From Nitrospirillum viridazoti (GTDB lineage Bacteria; Pseudomonadota; Alphaproteobacteria; Azospirillales; Azospirillaceae): a stretch of DNA of 64,000 nucleotides. Location of the stretch: assembly GCF_007827975.1 (NCBI RefSeq), contig NZ_VITT01000036.1, one strand, 5' to 3'. Below are positions 7,715-16,765 of the stretch, piece after piece. The notes below the pieces were generated by a model, which did no database searches, was not told the origin of the DNA, and was given only the letters and a program-made list of their open reading frames with translations. Both the position numbers and the translations under genes were made by a program. Numbering within the stretch: position 1 is the stretch's first letter; each line of letters starts with the position of its first letter.

Positions 7715-8713
7715 TCAGGGCCGCAGCAGGCCGACGATGTCCTTCACCTCGGCCATGGTCCGGGCCGCGATCTCATTGGCCTTGTCGGCCCCCTTGCGCA
7801 GGATTCGGTCCAGTTCCGCCGGGTCGGCCAGCAGCTGGTTCATCTTGTCGGTGATGGGCGACAGCTTGGCCACCGCCAGGTCGCACAGATCGGCCTTGAA
7901 GGCGGAGAAGGTGGCGCCGGCGTGGCGGGACAGGGCGTCCTGCTTGGAGATGTTCTCCAGCGCCGCGTAGATGGTGACCAGGTTGTCGGCCTCGGCCCGC
8001 TTGGCCAATTCCTCCAGCGTGGCCGGCAACGGCTCCGGATCGGTCTTGGCCTTGCGGATCTTCAGGGCGATGGCGTCGGCGTCATCGGTCAGGTTGATGC
8101 GGCTGTAATCAGACTCGTCCGACTTGCTCATCTTCTTGGTGCCGTCGCGCAGGCTCATCACCCGGGTCGCCTCCCCCAGGATCTGCGGTTCCGGCAGGGG
8201 GAACACGTCCTTCTCATAGAAACGGTTGAAGGCACCGGCGATGTCGCGGGCCAGTTCCAGGTGTTGCTTCTGGTCCTCGCCCACCGGCACGTGGGTCGCC
8301 TTGTACAGCAGGATGTCGGCGGCCATCAGCACGGGATAGGCGTAGAGGCCCAGGGCTGCCATGTCCTTCTGCTTGCCCGCCTTCTCCTTGAACTGGGTCA
8401 TGCGGTTCAGCCAGCCCATGGGGGTGTGGCAGGAGAAGATCCAGGCCAGTTCGGAATGACCCGACACGGCCGACTGGTTGTAGATCAGGTTGCGGTCGGG
8501 ATCGATGCCGGCGGCGATGTAGGCTGCGGCCACGGCGCGGATGTTCTTGGTCAGCGTCGGCGCGTCCTGCGGCAGCGTCAGGGCGTGCAGATCCACGACA
8601 CAGAAGATGCATTCGTACTGGTCCTGCAAGGCCACCCAGTTCCGCAGCGCGCCCAGGTAATTGCCGAGATGGAGCAGGCGGGTCGGCTGCATGCCGGAGA
8701 AGATGCGGTTCAT
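7715..8713 (-). CDS. trpS: tryptophanyl-tRNA synthetase
   Basis: This class I aminoacyl-tRNA synthetase charges tRNA-Trp. The 332-residue product opens with MNRIFSGMQPTRLLHLGNYLGAL, where HLGN is the HIGH-equivalent motif (about residues 15-18). The second ATP-binding loop is KKMSKSDES (near 199). Tryptophan-pocket elements such as MAADILLYKATHVPVGEDQ (about 129-147) are intact. The length is normal for bacterial TrpS. It lies 99 bp downstream of murJ on the same strand and ends in a strong terminator, so it may be the last gene of a murJ-trpS transcript. Confidence 0.96.
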   Translation of the reverse strand: MNRIFSGMQPTRLLHLGNYLGALRNWVALQDQYECIFCVVDLHALTLPQDAPTLTKNIRAVAAAYIAAGIDPDRNLIYNQSAVSGHSELAWIFSCHTPMGWLNRMTQFKEKAGKQKDMAALGLYAYPVLMAADILLYKATHVPVGEDQKQHLELARDIAGAFNRFYEKDVFPLPEPQILGEATRVMSLRDGTKKMSKSDESDYSRINLTDDADAIALKIRKAKTDPEPLPATLEELAKRAEADNLVTIYAALENISKQDALSRHAGATFSAFKADLCDLAVAKLSPITDKMNQLLADPAELDRILRKGADKANEIAARTMAEVKDIVGLLRP

Positions 8714-8812
8714 GGATATGGCCTTGGCAGGAAGATAAAACCGGATGGCGAAGGTAGGGCCCCGGCCCCCTGGCGGTCAAGCCGGGCCGGGCGGTCCCTC
8801 ACTTCCGCCGCC

Positions 8813-10369
8813 TCACTTCCGTCTACGCCGCAGGCGCGCCAGGAAGTCGGAAATGACGACGCCGCGCAGGGCCACCACGGCGATGCCGTAGACCACCAGG
8901 CCCGCCGTCACCAGCACCGCCAGCGCCGGCACGCGCACCCAGACGCTGTCCACGAAATACGGATCCAGCACCGTCGCCAGGGGGATCAGGCAGCCCGCCA
9001 TGACCAGGCTGGCCGCCAGGATGCGCGGCGCCCGGGTCAGCAGCTGGCGGTCCAGCCGCAGCCAGCCGCGCCGGGCCAGCGATAGGGCCAGCAGGCCGAT
9101 GTTGCCCCAGGCGGTGATGGTGCTGGCGAGCGCGATGCCGACATGGGCCAGCGGTGTGTAAAGCGCCAGCACCGTGGCCAGGACCATGTTGCCCACCAGG
9201 GTGGCGATGGCGATGCGCATGGGGGTGCGCGTGTCCTGGTGGGCGAAGTAAATGGCTGTCAGCACCTTGGACGCGACATAGGCCGGGATGCCGGGGGCGT
9301 AGACGGCCAGGGCCAGGGCGGTCTGGTGCGCCTCCGCCAGGCCGAAGCGGCCGCCATGGAACAGCGCCTTGTAGATGGGCTCCGGCACCAGGCCCAGGGC
9401 GAAGGCCGCCGGCAGGGCCAGCAGCAGGCCGAACTCGATACCCCGGCTGACATGGTGGTCGATGGCCTCCCGCTCCCCGCCTTGGACATGCCGGGACAGG
9501 GTGGGTAGCAGGGCGGTACCGATGGCGATGCCGATGACCCCCAGCGGCAGCTGGTTCAGGCGGTCGGCATAATAAAGGTAGGAGATGGAGCCCGAGGGCA
9601 GCAGCGACGCCACGTGCGTGCCGATGATCAGGTTGATCTGGATGACGCTGGCGCTGATGGCGCCCGGCACCATCTGGCGGAACAGGCGCCTCAGATCCGG
9701 CGTCAGGCGCGGCCAGGTCAGGCGCAGCGCCACCCCCGCCCGGTGGCATGACACCGCCAGCCAGATCATCTGCACCATGCCGGAGATGGTCAGGCCCCAG
9801 GCCTGGCCCAGATTGGCCTCCAGACGCAGCCAGACGGTGCAGCCCAGCGCCGCGATCATGCAGATGTTGAAGGCGATGGGCGCCGCCGCCCCCGGGGCGA
9901 ACCGGCCCAGCGCGTTCAGTACGCCGGTCTGCAGGGCGGTGATGGAGATGAACATCAGATAGGGGAAGGTGATGCGCCCCAGCTCCACCAACCGGGAAAA
10001 GTGTTCCGGCTGGTCGGCGTAGCCGCTGGCCAAGCCCAGCATCACCCAGGGCATGGCCATCATCACCAATGCTGTGATGGGCAGCAGCACCAGCACCATG
10101 AAGGACAGCGCCTGGTCGGCGAACTGGTCCGCCGGCCCCCGCCCCCGCGCCTTCAAGTCGGCCGAGTACATGGGCACGAAGCTGACGGTGAAGGCCCCTT
10201 CCGCGAACATGGAACGGAAGTAATTGGGCAGGCGCTGCGCCACGATGAAGATGTCGGCCGACACTCCCGCCCCCAGCACCCAGGCGGTCAGCAGGTCACG
10301 GATGAACCCGCCGACGCGGGAGATGAGGGTGAGGCCGCCGACGGTGGCGGTAGCGCGCGCGAAGCTCAT
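8813..10369 (-). CDS. murJ: lipid II flippase MurJ (MviN)
   Basis: MurJ moves lipid II across the inner membrane for peptidoglycan synthesis. The 518-residue product has about 14 hydrophobic segments. It carries the family N-terminus SRVGGFIRDLLTAWVLGAG (residues 17-35), the FRSMFAEGAFTVSFVPMYS block (about 51-69) and PISALVMM-like helices. The central functional arginine region is seen as YLYYADRLNQLPLGVIGIA. The ATG at 10369 follows a compact palindrome. It sits between glnD and trpS, all on the minus strand, but a 190-bp gap with a repeat element separates it from glnD. Confidence 0.95.
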   Translation of the reverse strand: MSFARATATVGGLTLISRVGGFIRDLLTAWVLGAGVSADIFIVAQRLPNYFRSMFAEGAFTVSFVPMYSADLKARGRGPADQFADQALSFMVLVLLPITALVMMAMPWVMLGLASGYADQPEHFSRLVELGRITFPYLMFISITALQTGVLNALGRFAPGAAAPIAFNICMIAALGCTVWLRLEANLGQAWGLTISGMVQMIWLAVSCHRAGVALRLTWPRLTPDLRRLFRQMVPGAISASVIQINLIIGTHVASLLPSGSISYLYYADRLNQLPLGVIGIAIGTALLPTLSRHVQGGEREAIDHHVSRGIEFGLLLALPAAFALGLVPEPIYKALFHGGRFGLAEAHQTALALAVYAPGIPAYVASKVLTAIYFAHQDTRTPMRIAIATLVGNMVLATVLALYTPLAHVGIALASTITAWGNIGLLALSLARRGWLRLDRQLLTRAPRILAASLVMAGCLIPLATVLDPYFVDSVWVRVPALAVLVTAGLVVYGIAVVALRGVVISDFLARLRRRRK

Positions 10370-10382
10370 GGTCGCGGAGTAT

Positions 10383-10412
10383 ATGAAAACTGGCGAAGGT
10401 GCCAGTTTTCAT
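10383..10412. repeat. 12-bp perfect inverted repeat upstream of murJ
   Basis: ATGAAAACTGGC (10383-10394) pairs with GCCAGTTTTCAT (10401-10412) around a 6-nt loop. The base of the stem is A-rich then T-rich, so it resembles a bidirectional terminator. It ends only 14 bp before the murJ start on the minus strand, where it could also act in the leader. It abuts the dispersed repeat copy B. Confidence 0.6.
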
Positions 10413-10518
10413 GCTCCCTCAGGCTCCGGGCGCCGGCATCCGCCGGCTTGGCTTCCTCACTTTTCAGTCCGCTGACGCTCCCCGAAAAGCTCCGGCGGCC
10501 CCGGTCGGGGCCTAGGGA
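10413..10518 (-). repeat. dispersed repeat, copy B
   Basis: The reverse complement of this gap shares long blocks with 2051-2153: CCTAGG, GACCGGGGCCGCCGGAGC, AGCCAAGCCGGCGGATGCC and GCGCCCGGAGCCTGAGGGA, in the same order. It contains the internal palindrome GCCGGC-GGAT-GCCGGC, typical of REP-like elements. It lies between glnD and murJ and has no coding potential that I can support. Confidence 0.65.
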
Positions 10519-10558
10519 AAACTGAAACAAGCCCAGGCCACGCAGCACGTCGTTGACC

Positions 10559-13411
10559 TCACTCCGCCGCCGCCGCGGTGCGGCGCCGGGCCGGCGGCTT
10601 GGCCTTGGGCTGTTCGGCAGCCGGGTCCGGCTCGTCCAGCACGGCCAGCAGTTCCTTGCGGATCTGGGTCAGCTTGGCCTCGTGCGCCACCTTCAGGCCG
10701 AAGATGTCCTTCACATAGAACACGTCGACCGCCGCGTTGCCGTAGGTCGAGATCTTGGCCGAGGCGATCTGCAGGTTCAGCGCCGTCAGCGCCCGGGTCA
10801 GGTCATACAGCAGGCCGGGCCGGTCACGGCCGTTGACCTCGATGACGGTGTAGCCGGCGCTGGCCTTGTTATCGACCAGCACGCGCGGCGGCACGCGGAA
10901 CACGCGGGTGCGCGACGGCAGGGGCGAGGCGCGCTTGGCCAGTTCCGGCGCCAGCTTGATGTCGCCGGCCAGCGCCTTTTCCACGGAGGACTTCAGGCGG
11001 CTGCGCTTTTCCCCGCTGTCGAAGCGGGCGCCGCTGGGCCCCGCCCCCTGCAGGGAGAAGACGTCCAGCGCCATGCCGTTGGTCATGGTGGTGATGCGGG
11101 CGTCGACGATGTCGCCGCCCGCCAGCGCCATGGCCCCCGCCAGGCGGGAGAACAGGCCGGCATGGTCAGCGGTGTAGATCGTCACCTCGGTCACCGAGCG
11201 GCCGGGGTCGTAGCGGGTCTCGATGGTCAGCGGCGCCTGCTTGGCCTCCGCCTCATGGATCAGGCGGGCGTGCTGGGCCAGGGTGGGCGGGTCGAAGGCC
11301 AGCCAGTAGTTGGGGTAGCCCAGCGCCAGATGGTGGTCGACATCGGCCGGCGCCCAATCTGTCAACTGGGCGCGCAACGCGCCTTGCGCGTTGACGATGC
11401 GCGCCTCGCGCCCATCGGCGCCAACGACGCCGCCGGACATCATTTCCTCCGCCCGCCAGTACAGCTGGCGCAGCAGCGTGGCTTTCCAGTTGTTCCAGCG
11501 GCCGGGGCCCACGGCGCGGATATCGGCCACGGTCAGGACCAGCAGCAGCTTCAGGCGTTCCGGTGACTTCACGATGTCGACGAAGTCGCGGATGGTCTTC
11601 TCGTCATCCAGGTCGCGCTTGAAGGCGACGATGGACATGGTCAGGTGCTGGCGCACCAGCCAGGCCACCGTCTCCGTCTCTTCCTCCGTCATGCCCAGGC
11701 GCGGGCACAGCTTTTCCGCCACCTTGGCGCCCAGGATGGAATGGTCGCCGCCCCGGCCCTTGGCCACGTCGTGCAGCAGCAGGGCCACCGACAGGGCGCG
11801 CTTGGAACTGAGGGTATGAATAACCTCACAGGCCAGCGGCACCTCGTCCTTCAGGTTGCCCTTCTCGATGTCGTGCAGGATGCCCATGGCGAACAGCGTG
11901 TGCTCGTCCACCGTGAACATGTGGTACATGTCGTATTGCATCTGCGCCACGACCCGGCCGAAATCCGGCAGGAAACGGCCCAGCACCCCGGCCTCGTTCA
12001 TGCGGCGCAGCGTGACCTCGGGATCCTTGCGCGAGCCCAGGATTTCCAGGAACAGGCGGTTGGCCTCCGGATCATTGCGCACCTTGGGGCCCAAGGTGGA
12101 GATGGAGCGCGCGAGCGCCCGCAGCGCCTTGGGATGGATGTCCAGGTTATGCCACTGCGCCACGCGGAACAGGCGCACCATGTCCACCGGCTTATCGCGG
12201 AAATGTCGCTCGTCACGGATGCTGAGGCGGCCATTGTCGATGACGAAGCCTTCCAACTCGCTGGGCTTCACACGCCGCAGGAAGGCGAAGCGGGGCGGCC
12301 GCTGGCTTTCCTGTTCCAGGGTGGCACAGAGGATGCGGGTGAGATCCCCCACGTCCTTGGCCATCAGGAAATAGTGCTTCATGAAGCGTTCGACGTCGCT
12401 GGTGCCGGCGTGGTCGGTGTAGCCCAGCCGCCGCGCCATCTCGCCCTGCACGTCGAAGGTCAGGCGATCCTCACCCCGGCCGGTCAGATAATGCAGGTGA
12501 CAGCGGCAGGTCCACAGGAAGTTCTGCGCCTTGGCGAAGCGCTGCGCTTCCTCGGCCAGCAATACGCCGTTGGCCACCAGGTCCTTCACTTTGTCGACCT
12601 GATAGACGTACTTGGCGATCCAGAACAGGGTCTGCAGGTCGCGCAGGCCGCCCTTGCCCTCCTTCACGTTCGGTTCCAGCACATAGCGGCTGTCGCAGAA
12701 CTTCAGGTGGCGGCTGTCGCGCTCGGCCAGCTTGGCCTCGATGAAGGCGGGACCGGTATTGGCCACCACCTCCTTGGTGAAGCGCTTGCGGAACTCCGCG
12801 TACAGCTTGTCGTCACCATAGAGGAAGCGGGCCTCCAGCAGGCTGGTGCGGATGGTGATGTCCCCCAGGGCCTGGCGCACGCATTCATCCACCGAACGCA
12901 CGGCATGGCCGACCTTCAGGCCCATGTCCCACAGCAGATAGAGGACGTATTCCACCACCTGCTCGATGCGCGGCGTGCGCTTGTAGGGCAGCAGGAACAA
13001 CAGGTCGACGTCGGAGAAGGGCGCCATCTCCTTGCGGCCGTAACCGCCGGTGGCCACCACGGCGAACTGCTCACCGCGCGTCGGACCGGCGGTGGGAAAG
13101 ACGCGGTGCAGGGCGAAATCGGCCAGCGACACGACGATGGCGTCGGTCAGGGCCGTGGCCTCGCGCAGGCAGACTTCCCCCCGGCCGCCATTTTCCAGCC
13201 GGCGGCGGATGAGGGCGCGGCCCTGGTCCAGGGTCTGCCGCATCAGGGCCAGGATGCCGGCGCGCAGGGCGTCCGGCCGCAGGTCACCATCGGCCAGGTT
13301 GGCCATGCGGGTGGTCAGCGCCTCGGCCGTGGGCAGCGCCTCCGGCAAGGCGGTTTCATCCAGCGGGGCGGAGTCCGGCTTGGTCAGGGCGGTTTTGGCG
13401 ACAGGGGACAT
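10559..13411 (-). CDS. glnD: bifunctional uridylyltransferase / uridylyl-removing enzyme GlnD
   Basis: GlnD reads glutamine and uridylylates or deuridylylates PII proteins. The 950-residue product has a nucleotidyltransferase domain (GGYGRKEMAPFSDVDLLFLLP, about residues 112-132), a GlnE-like helical region, an HD domain (VALLLHDVAKGRGGDHS near 550) and two C-terminal ACT domains (VTIYTADHAGLFSRLAGAM and EVNGRDRPGLLYDLTRALT). The ATG at 13411 gives a normal family length. The frame is open back to 13678, adding 89 low-complexity residues that I consider unlikely to be translated. Its partner PII gene lies 44 kb away at 57515. Confidence 0.94.
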   Translation of the reverse strand: MSPVAKTALTKPDSAPLDETALPEALPTAEALTTRMANLADGDLRPDALRAGILALMRQTLDQGRALIRRRLENGGRGEVCLREATALTDAIVVSLADFALHRVFPTAGPTRGEQFAVVATGGYGRKEMAPFSDVDLLFLLPYKRTPRIEQVVEYVLYLLWDMGLKVGHAVRSVDECVRQALGDITIRTSLLEARFLYGDDKLYAEFRKRFTKEVVANTGPAFIEAKLAERDSRHLKFCDSRYVLEPNVKEGKGGLRDLQTLFWIAKYVYQVDKVKDLVANGVLLAEEAQRFAKAQNFLWTCRCHLHYLTGRGEDRLTFDVQGEMARRLGYTDHAGTSDVERFMKHYFLMAKDVGDLTRILCATLEQESQRPPRFAFLRRVKPSELEGFVIDNGRLSIRDERHFRDKPVDMVRLFRVAQWHNLDIHPKALRALARSISTLGPKVRNDPEANRLFLEILGSRKDPEVTLRRMNEAGVLGRFLPDFGRVVAQMQYDMYHMFTVDEHTLFAMGILHDIEKGNLKDEVPLACEVIHTLSSKRALSVALLLHDVAKGRGGDHSILGAKVAEKLCPRLGMTEEETETVAWLVRQHLTMSIVAFKRDLDDEKTIRDFVDIVKSPERLKLLLVLTVADIRAVGPGRWNNWKATLLRQLYWRAEEMMSGGVVGADGREARIVNAQGALRAQLTDWAPADVDHHLALGYPNYWLAFDPPTLAQHARLIHEAEAKQAPLTIETRYDPGRSVTEVTIYTADHAGLFSRLAGAMALAGGDIVDARITTMTNGMALDVFSLQGAGPSGARFDSGEKRSRLKSSVEKALAGDIKLAPELAKRASPLPSRTRVFRVPPRVLVDNKASAGYTVIEVNGRDRPGLLYDLTRALTALNLQIASAKISTYGNAAVDVFYVKDIFGLKVAHEAKLTQIRKELLAVLDEPDPAAEQPKAKPPARRRTAAAAE

Positions 13412-13777
13412 GGCGCGGCGAATCTCTGGCAAAGCCCGGCGGTTCCAGCCGGCCGGGCGGGCACCATCCAGGGTCGGGGCACCAGCAGCGCGGGTCCCGG
13501 GACGGACCGGGAGTATGGCACAAACTTTTTCCCACGCATCACCCCATGCGCGGCCCGATGCCTTCGCTAGCCGTTTGCGCCCGGGCTCTTTTCCGGGCCC
13601 AGCCGTTTCCTTGTCCATCACCGCGGCGTCATCGGCTCCCGATGTGCCGGCGGACCCATCCCTGCCCATATGTCCCATGGCAGCCTCCCGGATCTTGTTG
13701 TTCCGTTTTCAGGCTTCAGGCTGACTTGATCCTGACACGCGCCCCTCCCTGTCATCGGGCACGCGCTTCACGCCGGT

Positions 13778-14392
13778 TTATCCCGCCCCCTCCATGCCCC
13801 GGCGCGGCAGCAGGCGCGGGACCAGCGACAAACGGCGGGCGTTGGCTGAGGCGGCACGGTGGATGGGCGCCAGGCCCAGGCCGCCCAGGCGGCTGGTGGC
13901 ATGGCTGAAACGGGTGAAGGCGCCGGTGGCGGCGCGCAGGGTGGAGGTGACCAGCCGGCGCTCCGCCGTCACCCAATCCCCGGGGTGCCAGGACGACCAG
14001 GCGGCGCGGGCGAATTCGCCCAGCGCGTCGACCTGATGGTCGCGCCAACGCCACCAGGCGTCGTGGAAGGCGCGCATGCCCCCCACCAGGGCCAGGGCGG
14101 AGTCCGTGAAGGCCTCGACCTTTTCGCGGCCCATGCGTTCGAATTCGGGGTTGGTGCCCAACGCCACCGGGTCGCCGCCGGTCTGGGCCAGCAAGCCCAG
14201 GCGCGCGGTGATGGTGTGGGCGGAGGCGAAGGCGGTCTCATGCACCCGGGTCGCCACCCGGTCCAGTTCCACCTGGGCCCGCTTCAGATGCATGGCTTCC
14301 GGCGTGCCGGGAATGACCATGCCGATGCGCCCCTTGCCCGCCCTTTTCGCCGGGCGCGGGGCGGTGGGGTAAGGGATATGCCGATCCGGCAT
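13778..14392 (-). CDS. phasin-like protein
   Basis: The 204-residue, mostly helical, basic protein resembles phasins, small proteins that coat polyhydroxyalkanoate granules. The suggestive part is the central amphipathic stretch: FERMGREKVEAFTDSALALVGGMRAF followed by HDAWWRWRDHQVDALGEFARA. The ATG at 14392 has AAGGGAG eight bases upstream; longer extensions are not supported. There is no pha gene in the window, so granule association is inference. It stands alone between metZ and glnD, each gap over 100 bp. The 366-bp interval between glnD's chosen start and this stop shows no other gene. Confidence 0.55.
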   Translation of the reverse strand: MPDRHIPYPTAPRPAKRAGKGRIGMVIPGTPEAMHLKRAQVELDRVATRVHETAFASAHTITARLGLLAQTGGDPVALGTNPEFERMGREKVEAFTDSALALVGGMRAFHDAWWRWRDHQVDALGEFARAAWSSWHPGDWVTAERRLVTSTLRAATGAFTRFSHATSRLGGLGLAPIHRAASANARRLSLVPRLLPRRGMEGAG

Positions 14393-14594
14393 GGTAAGCG
14401 CTCCCTTATGTTGCGCCGCGATAGTGCGCTGCAACATTATGGGAAACGCTTCGTCGCGTCCATAAAGTAAGTGGGAACCGCCCCTCGATCCAAAGTCTAA
14501 GGAGGTTGGCGGGGTAGAGGACGGCCGGTGTTGCGGCGGCACGGGGCCAAGCCCGCACCACCGTCCACTGGGGCCGCCCCCCTTGGGTAGCGCC

Positions 14595-15800
14595 TCAGCC
14601 GGCAGCGGCCAGACCGGCGGCCAAATCGTCGCGCAGGTCGTCCGCGTCCTCCAGCCCCACGGAGAAACGCAGGGTGCCGGGGCTGATGCCCACCTTGGCC
14701 TTTTCCTCATCGGTCAGGCGCTGGTGGGTGGTGGTGGCGTTGTGGGTGATCAGGCTCTTGGCGTCGCCCAGATTGTTGGAGATCTTGATGATCTTCAGGG
14801 CGTTCAACAGGCGGAACGCTGCCGCCTTCCCGCCCCTGACGTCGAAGGTGATCAGCGTGCCGCCGGCCTTCATCTGGCGCATGGCCAGTTCATGCTGCGG
14901 GTGGCTGGCCAGACCGGGGTACAGCACCGTCTCCACCGCCGGGTGACTTTCCAGGAACTGGGCCAGCGCCAGGGCGGAAGCCGCCTGGGCGTTGACGCGC
15001 AGTTCCAGCGTCTCCAAGCCCTTCAGCAGCACCCAGGCGTTGAAGGGGCTCATGGACGGGCCGGTGTGGCGCAGGACGGGAGAGATCAGGGCCGCCACCT
15101 CGTCATCGCACAGCACGGCACCGCCCAGGCAGCGGCCCTGGCCGTCGATATGCTTGGTGGCGGAATAGACGACCACGTCGGCGCCCATGTCCTTGGGGCG
15201 CTGTAGCACCGGGGTGGCGAAGACGTTGTCGACCACCACGCGGGCGCCGGCCTTGTGCGCCAGGTCGGCCACGGCCGCCACGTCCACCACCTGCATGGTG
15301 GGGTTGCTGGGGCTCTCCAGGAAGACGACGGCGGCCGGGGTGGACAGCGCCTCTTCCCACTGCTTCAGGTCGGTACCCTCCACCAGGGTGCACTGGATGC
15401 CGTAGCGCGGCGCCAGATCCTTGATGATGTAGAGGCAGGAGCCGAACAGCGCGTGCGGCGCCACCACCCGGTCGCCGGCCTTCAGCAGGCCCATGACCGC
15501 CAGGTTGACGGCCGCCATGCCGCTGGCCGTGGCGATACAGCGATTGAAGCCCTCATAGCCGGCCAGCCGTTCCTCCAGCATGGCCACGGTGGGGTTGCGG
15601 AAGCGGGAATAGACGAAGCGCGAGCCGTCGTTGACGAAGGCGGCCTCGGCCTCCTCGGCGCTGCCGTAGATGAAGCCCGAGGTGAGGAACAGCGCTTCGG
15701 AGGTTTCCTCGAAGCCGCTGCGGCGGGTGCCGCCGTGCACCAGCTGGGTGCGGGGGCGCAAGGTGGCCGGGGAATTGGAATTGTCAGGCGTCTGGCCCAT
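14595..15800 (-). CDS. metZ: O-succinylhomoserine sulfhydrylase (MetZ), PLP-dependent
   Basis: This 401-residue Cys/Met-metabolism PLP enzyme (fold type I) is predicted to make homocysteine directly from O-succinylhomoserine and sulfide. Visible features are TASGMAAVNLAVMGLLKAGD (PLP phosphate binding), VVVDNVFATPVLQRP, and the PLP lysine in YSATKHIDGQGR (about residue 206), then TGPSMSPFNAWVLLKGLETL. The ATG at 15800 has GGAG eight bases upstream; a GTG at 15809 directly abuts that GGAG. The leader holds a SAM-II riboswitch, consistent with methionine biosynthesis. Cystathionine gamma-synthase is the main alternative, but the sequence pattern and leader favour MetZ. Confidence 0.92.
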   Translation of the reverse strand: MGQTPDNSNSPATLRPRTQLVHGGTRRSGFEETSEALFLTSGFIYGSAEEAEAAFVNDGSRFVYSRFRNPTVAMLEERLAGYEGFNRCIATASGMAAVNLAVMGLLKAGDRVVAPHALFGSCLYIIKDLAPRYGIQCTLVEGTDLKQWEEALSTPAAVVFLESPSNPTMQVVDVAAVADLAHKAGARVVVDNVFATPVLQRPKDMGADVVVYSATKHIDGQGRCLGGAVLCDDEVAALISPVLRHTGPSMSPFNAWVLLKGLETLELRVNAQAASALALAQFLESHPAVETVLYPGLASHPQHELAMRQMKAGGTLITFDVRGGKAAAFRLLNALKIIKISNNLGDAKSLITHNATTTHQRLTDEEKAKVGISPGTLRFSVGLEDADDLRDDLAAGLAAAG

Positions 15801-15870
15801 GGCCGTCACTCCGATAAGGCAACCGCGACCGGCGAGAGGCGGCAGCGTGGTCGGTGTACCTTATGTACGG

Positions 15871-15930
15871 CCCGACCTTTTAGCAGCTTGTTTAACGTGG
15901 TCTGCAAGCCGGTCAGCAAATCACCACGGG
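15871..15930 (-). ncRNA. SAM-II riboswitch in metZ leader
   Basis: Reading the minus strand from 15930, CCCGTGGTGATTTG is followed by ACCGGCTTGCAG, then ACCACGTTAAACAAGC and GCTAAAAGG, the SAM-II (metA motif) consensus order. P1 is CGTGGT (15927-15922) with ACCACG (15900-15895 region). The pseudoknot pairs GCTTG of the loop with CAAGC of the tail. It ends about 70 bp before the metZ start. SAM-II aptamers are known in alphaproteobacteria ahead of met genes and shut expression off when S-adenosylmethionine is abundant, often by hiding the ribosome-binding site. Confidence 0.93.
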
Positions 15931-16167
15931 CTCTGGTTGTAGGCCGGCCTGCGGGCAAGCGTCAACGGCCACCTTGTCATCGCGACAATGCGCGGGACGG
16001 CATGGGGAACGGCGGGAAGGTCCGCTTGTTTTACCGAGGGACAGCGTCCGCCCGACGCCAGCGGCCATAATGCCCGGTTGCCGGCCGGCCGCTTCCGTGC
16101 TAGTCCCGCGCGCGTCAGTCCGCGTCGGCGGAATAGCTGATTTGCTTTTACCGGGAGTCCCAGACCT

Positions 16168-16695
16168 ATGTCCGATGAGACCAGCCTGAACGGCGCCGCC
16201 CCCAATGGGAGCACCGACGGCGGCAATGGCGCCACCGCCACTGAAGGCGCCGGCATGCTGCCGCTGGTGGTCAATGCCCAGTACGTCCGGGATCTGTCGT
16301 TCGAGAACCCGAACGCCCCGGCCAGCCTGATGAACGCCCAGCAGCCCAAGGTCGACCTTCAGGTCGACGTGCAGGCCCGCAACGTGGCGGAGAACGTGCA
16401 CGAGGTGGCGCTGAACATCCGCGCCGAAGCCAGCCACGAAGGCCGCACCGCCTTTATCGTCGAGCTGTCGTACGCCGGCATCTTCTCCATGCCGCCCATG
16501 CCGCTGGACCAGACCCGCGCCGTGCTGCTGATCGAGGCGCCGCGCCTGCTGTTCCCCTTCGCCCGGTCCATCGTGTCGGACGCCGTGCGCGATGGCGGCT
16601 TCCCGCCGCTGATGCTGCAGCCCCTGGATTTCGTGGACCTCTATCGCCGGCAGGTGCTGGCGTCGGAGAAGCCGGAAGACATGGCCCAGGCCTGA
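16168..16695 (+). CDS. secB: protein-export chaperone SecB
   Basis: SecB keeps secretory preproteins unfolded and hands them to SecA. The 175-residue protein has an Ala/Gly/Asn-rich N-terminal extension (about residues 1-28) and the conserved core: LPLVVNAQYVRDLSFENPNAP, VDLQVDVQARNV and a C-terminal PPLMLQPLDFVDLYRRQ. The family normally runs 150-170 residues. It diverges from metZ across 367 bp that hold the SAM-II leader on the other strand. A terminator follows its stop. Confidence 0.96.
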   Translation: MSDETSLNGAAPNGSTDGGNGATATEGAGMLPLVVNAQYVRDLSFENPNAPASLMNAQQPKVDLQVDVQARNVAENVHEVALNIRAEASHEGRTAFIVELSYAGIFSMPPMPLDQTRAVLLIEAPRLLFPFARSIVSDAVRDGGFPPLMLQPLDFVDLYRRQVLASEKPEDMAQA

Positions 16696-16721
16696 TCCCA
16701 GGGCCAGTCATTGACCAGGAG

Positions 16722-16760
16722 AACCGCCCGGCGCCCTACGGCCCGGGCGGTTTTCTTTTA
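16722..16760 (+). terminator. intrinsic terminator of secB
   Basis: AACCGCCCGG (16722-16731) pairs with CCGGGCGGTT (16743-16752), followed by TTTTCTTTTA. It begins 26 bp after the secB stop and lies between convergent genes. Confidence 0.88.
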
Positions 16761-16765
16761 GGTTT

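Noticed and set aside
13412..13678. An 89-residue N-terminal extension of GlnD
   Set aside because: The extension is Gly/Ala/Arg-rich, exceeds the family length and has no domain; the ATG at 13411 gives a standard GlnD, though I cannot exclude the ATG at 13618.
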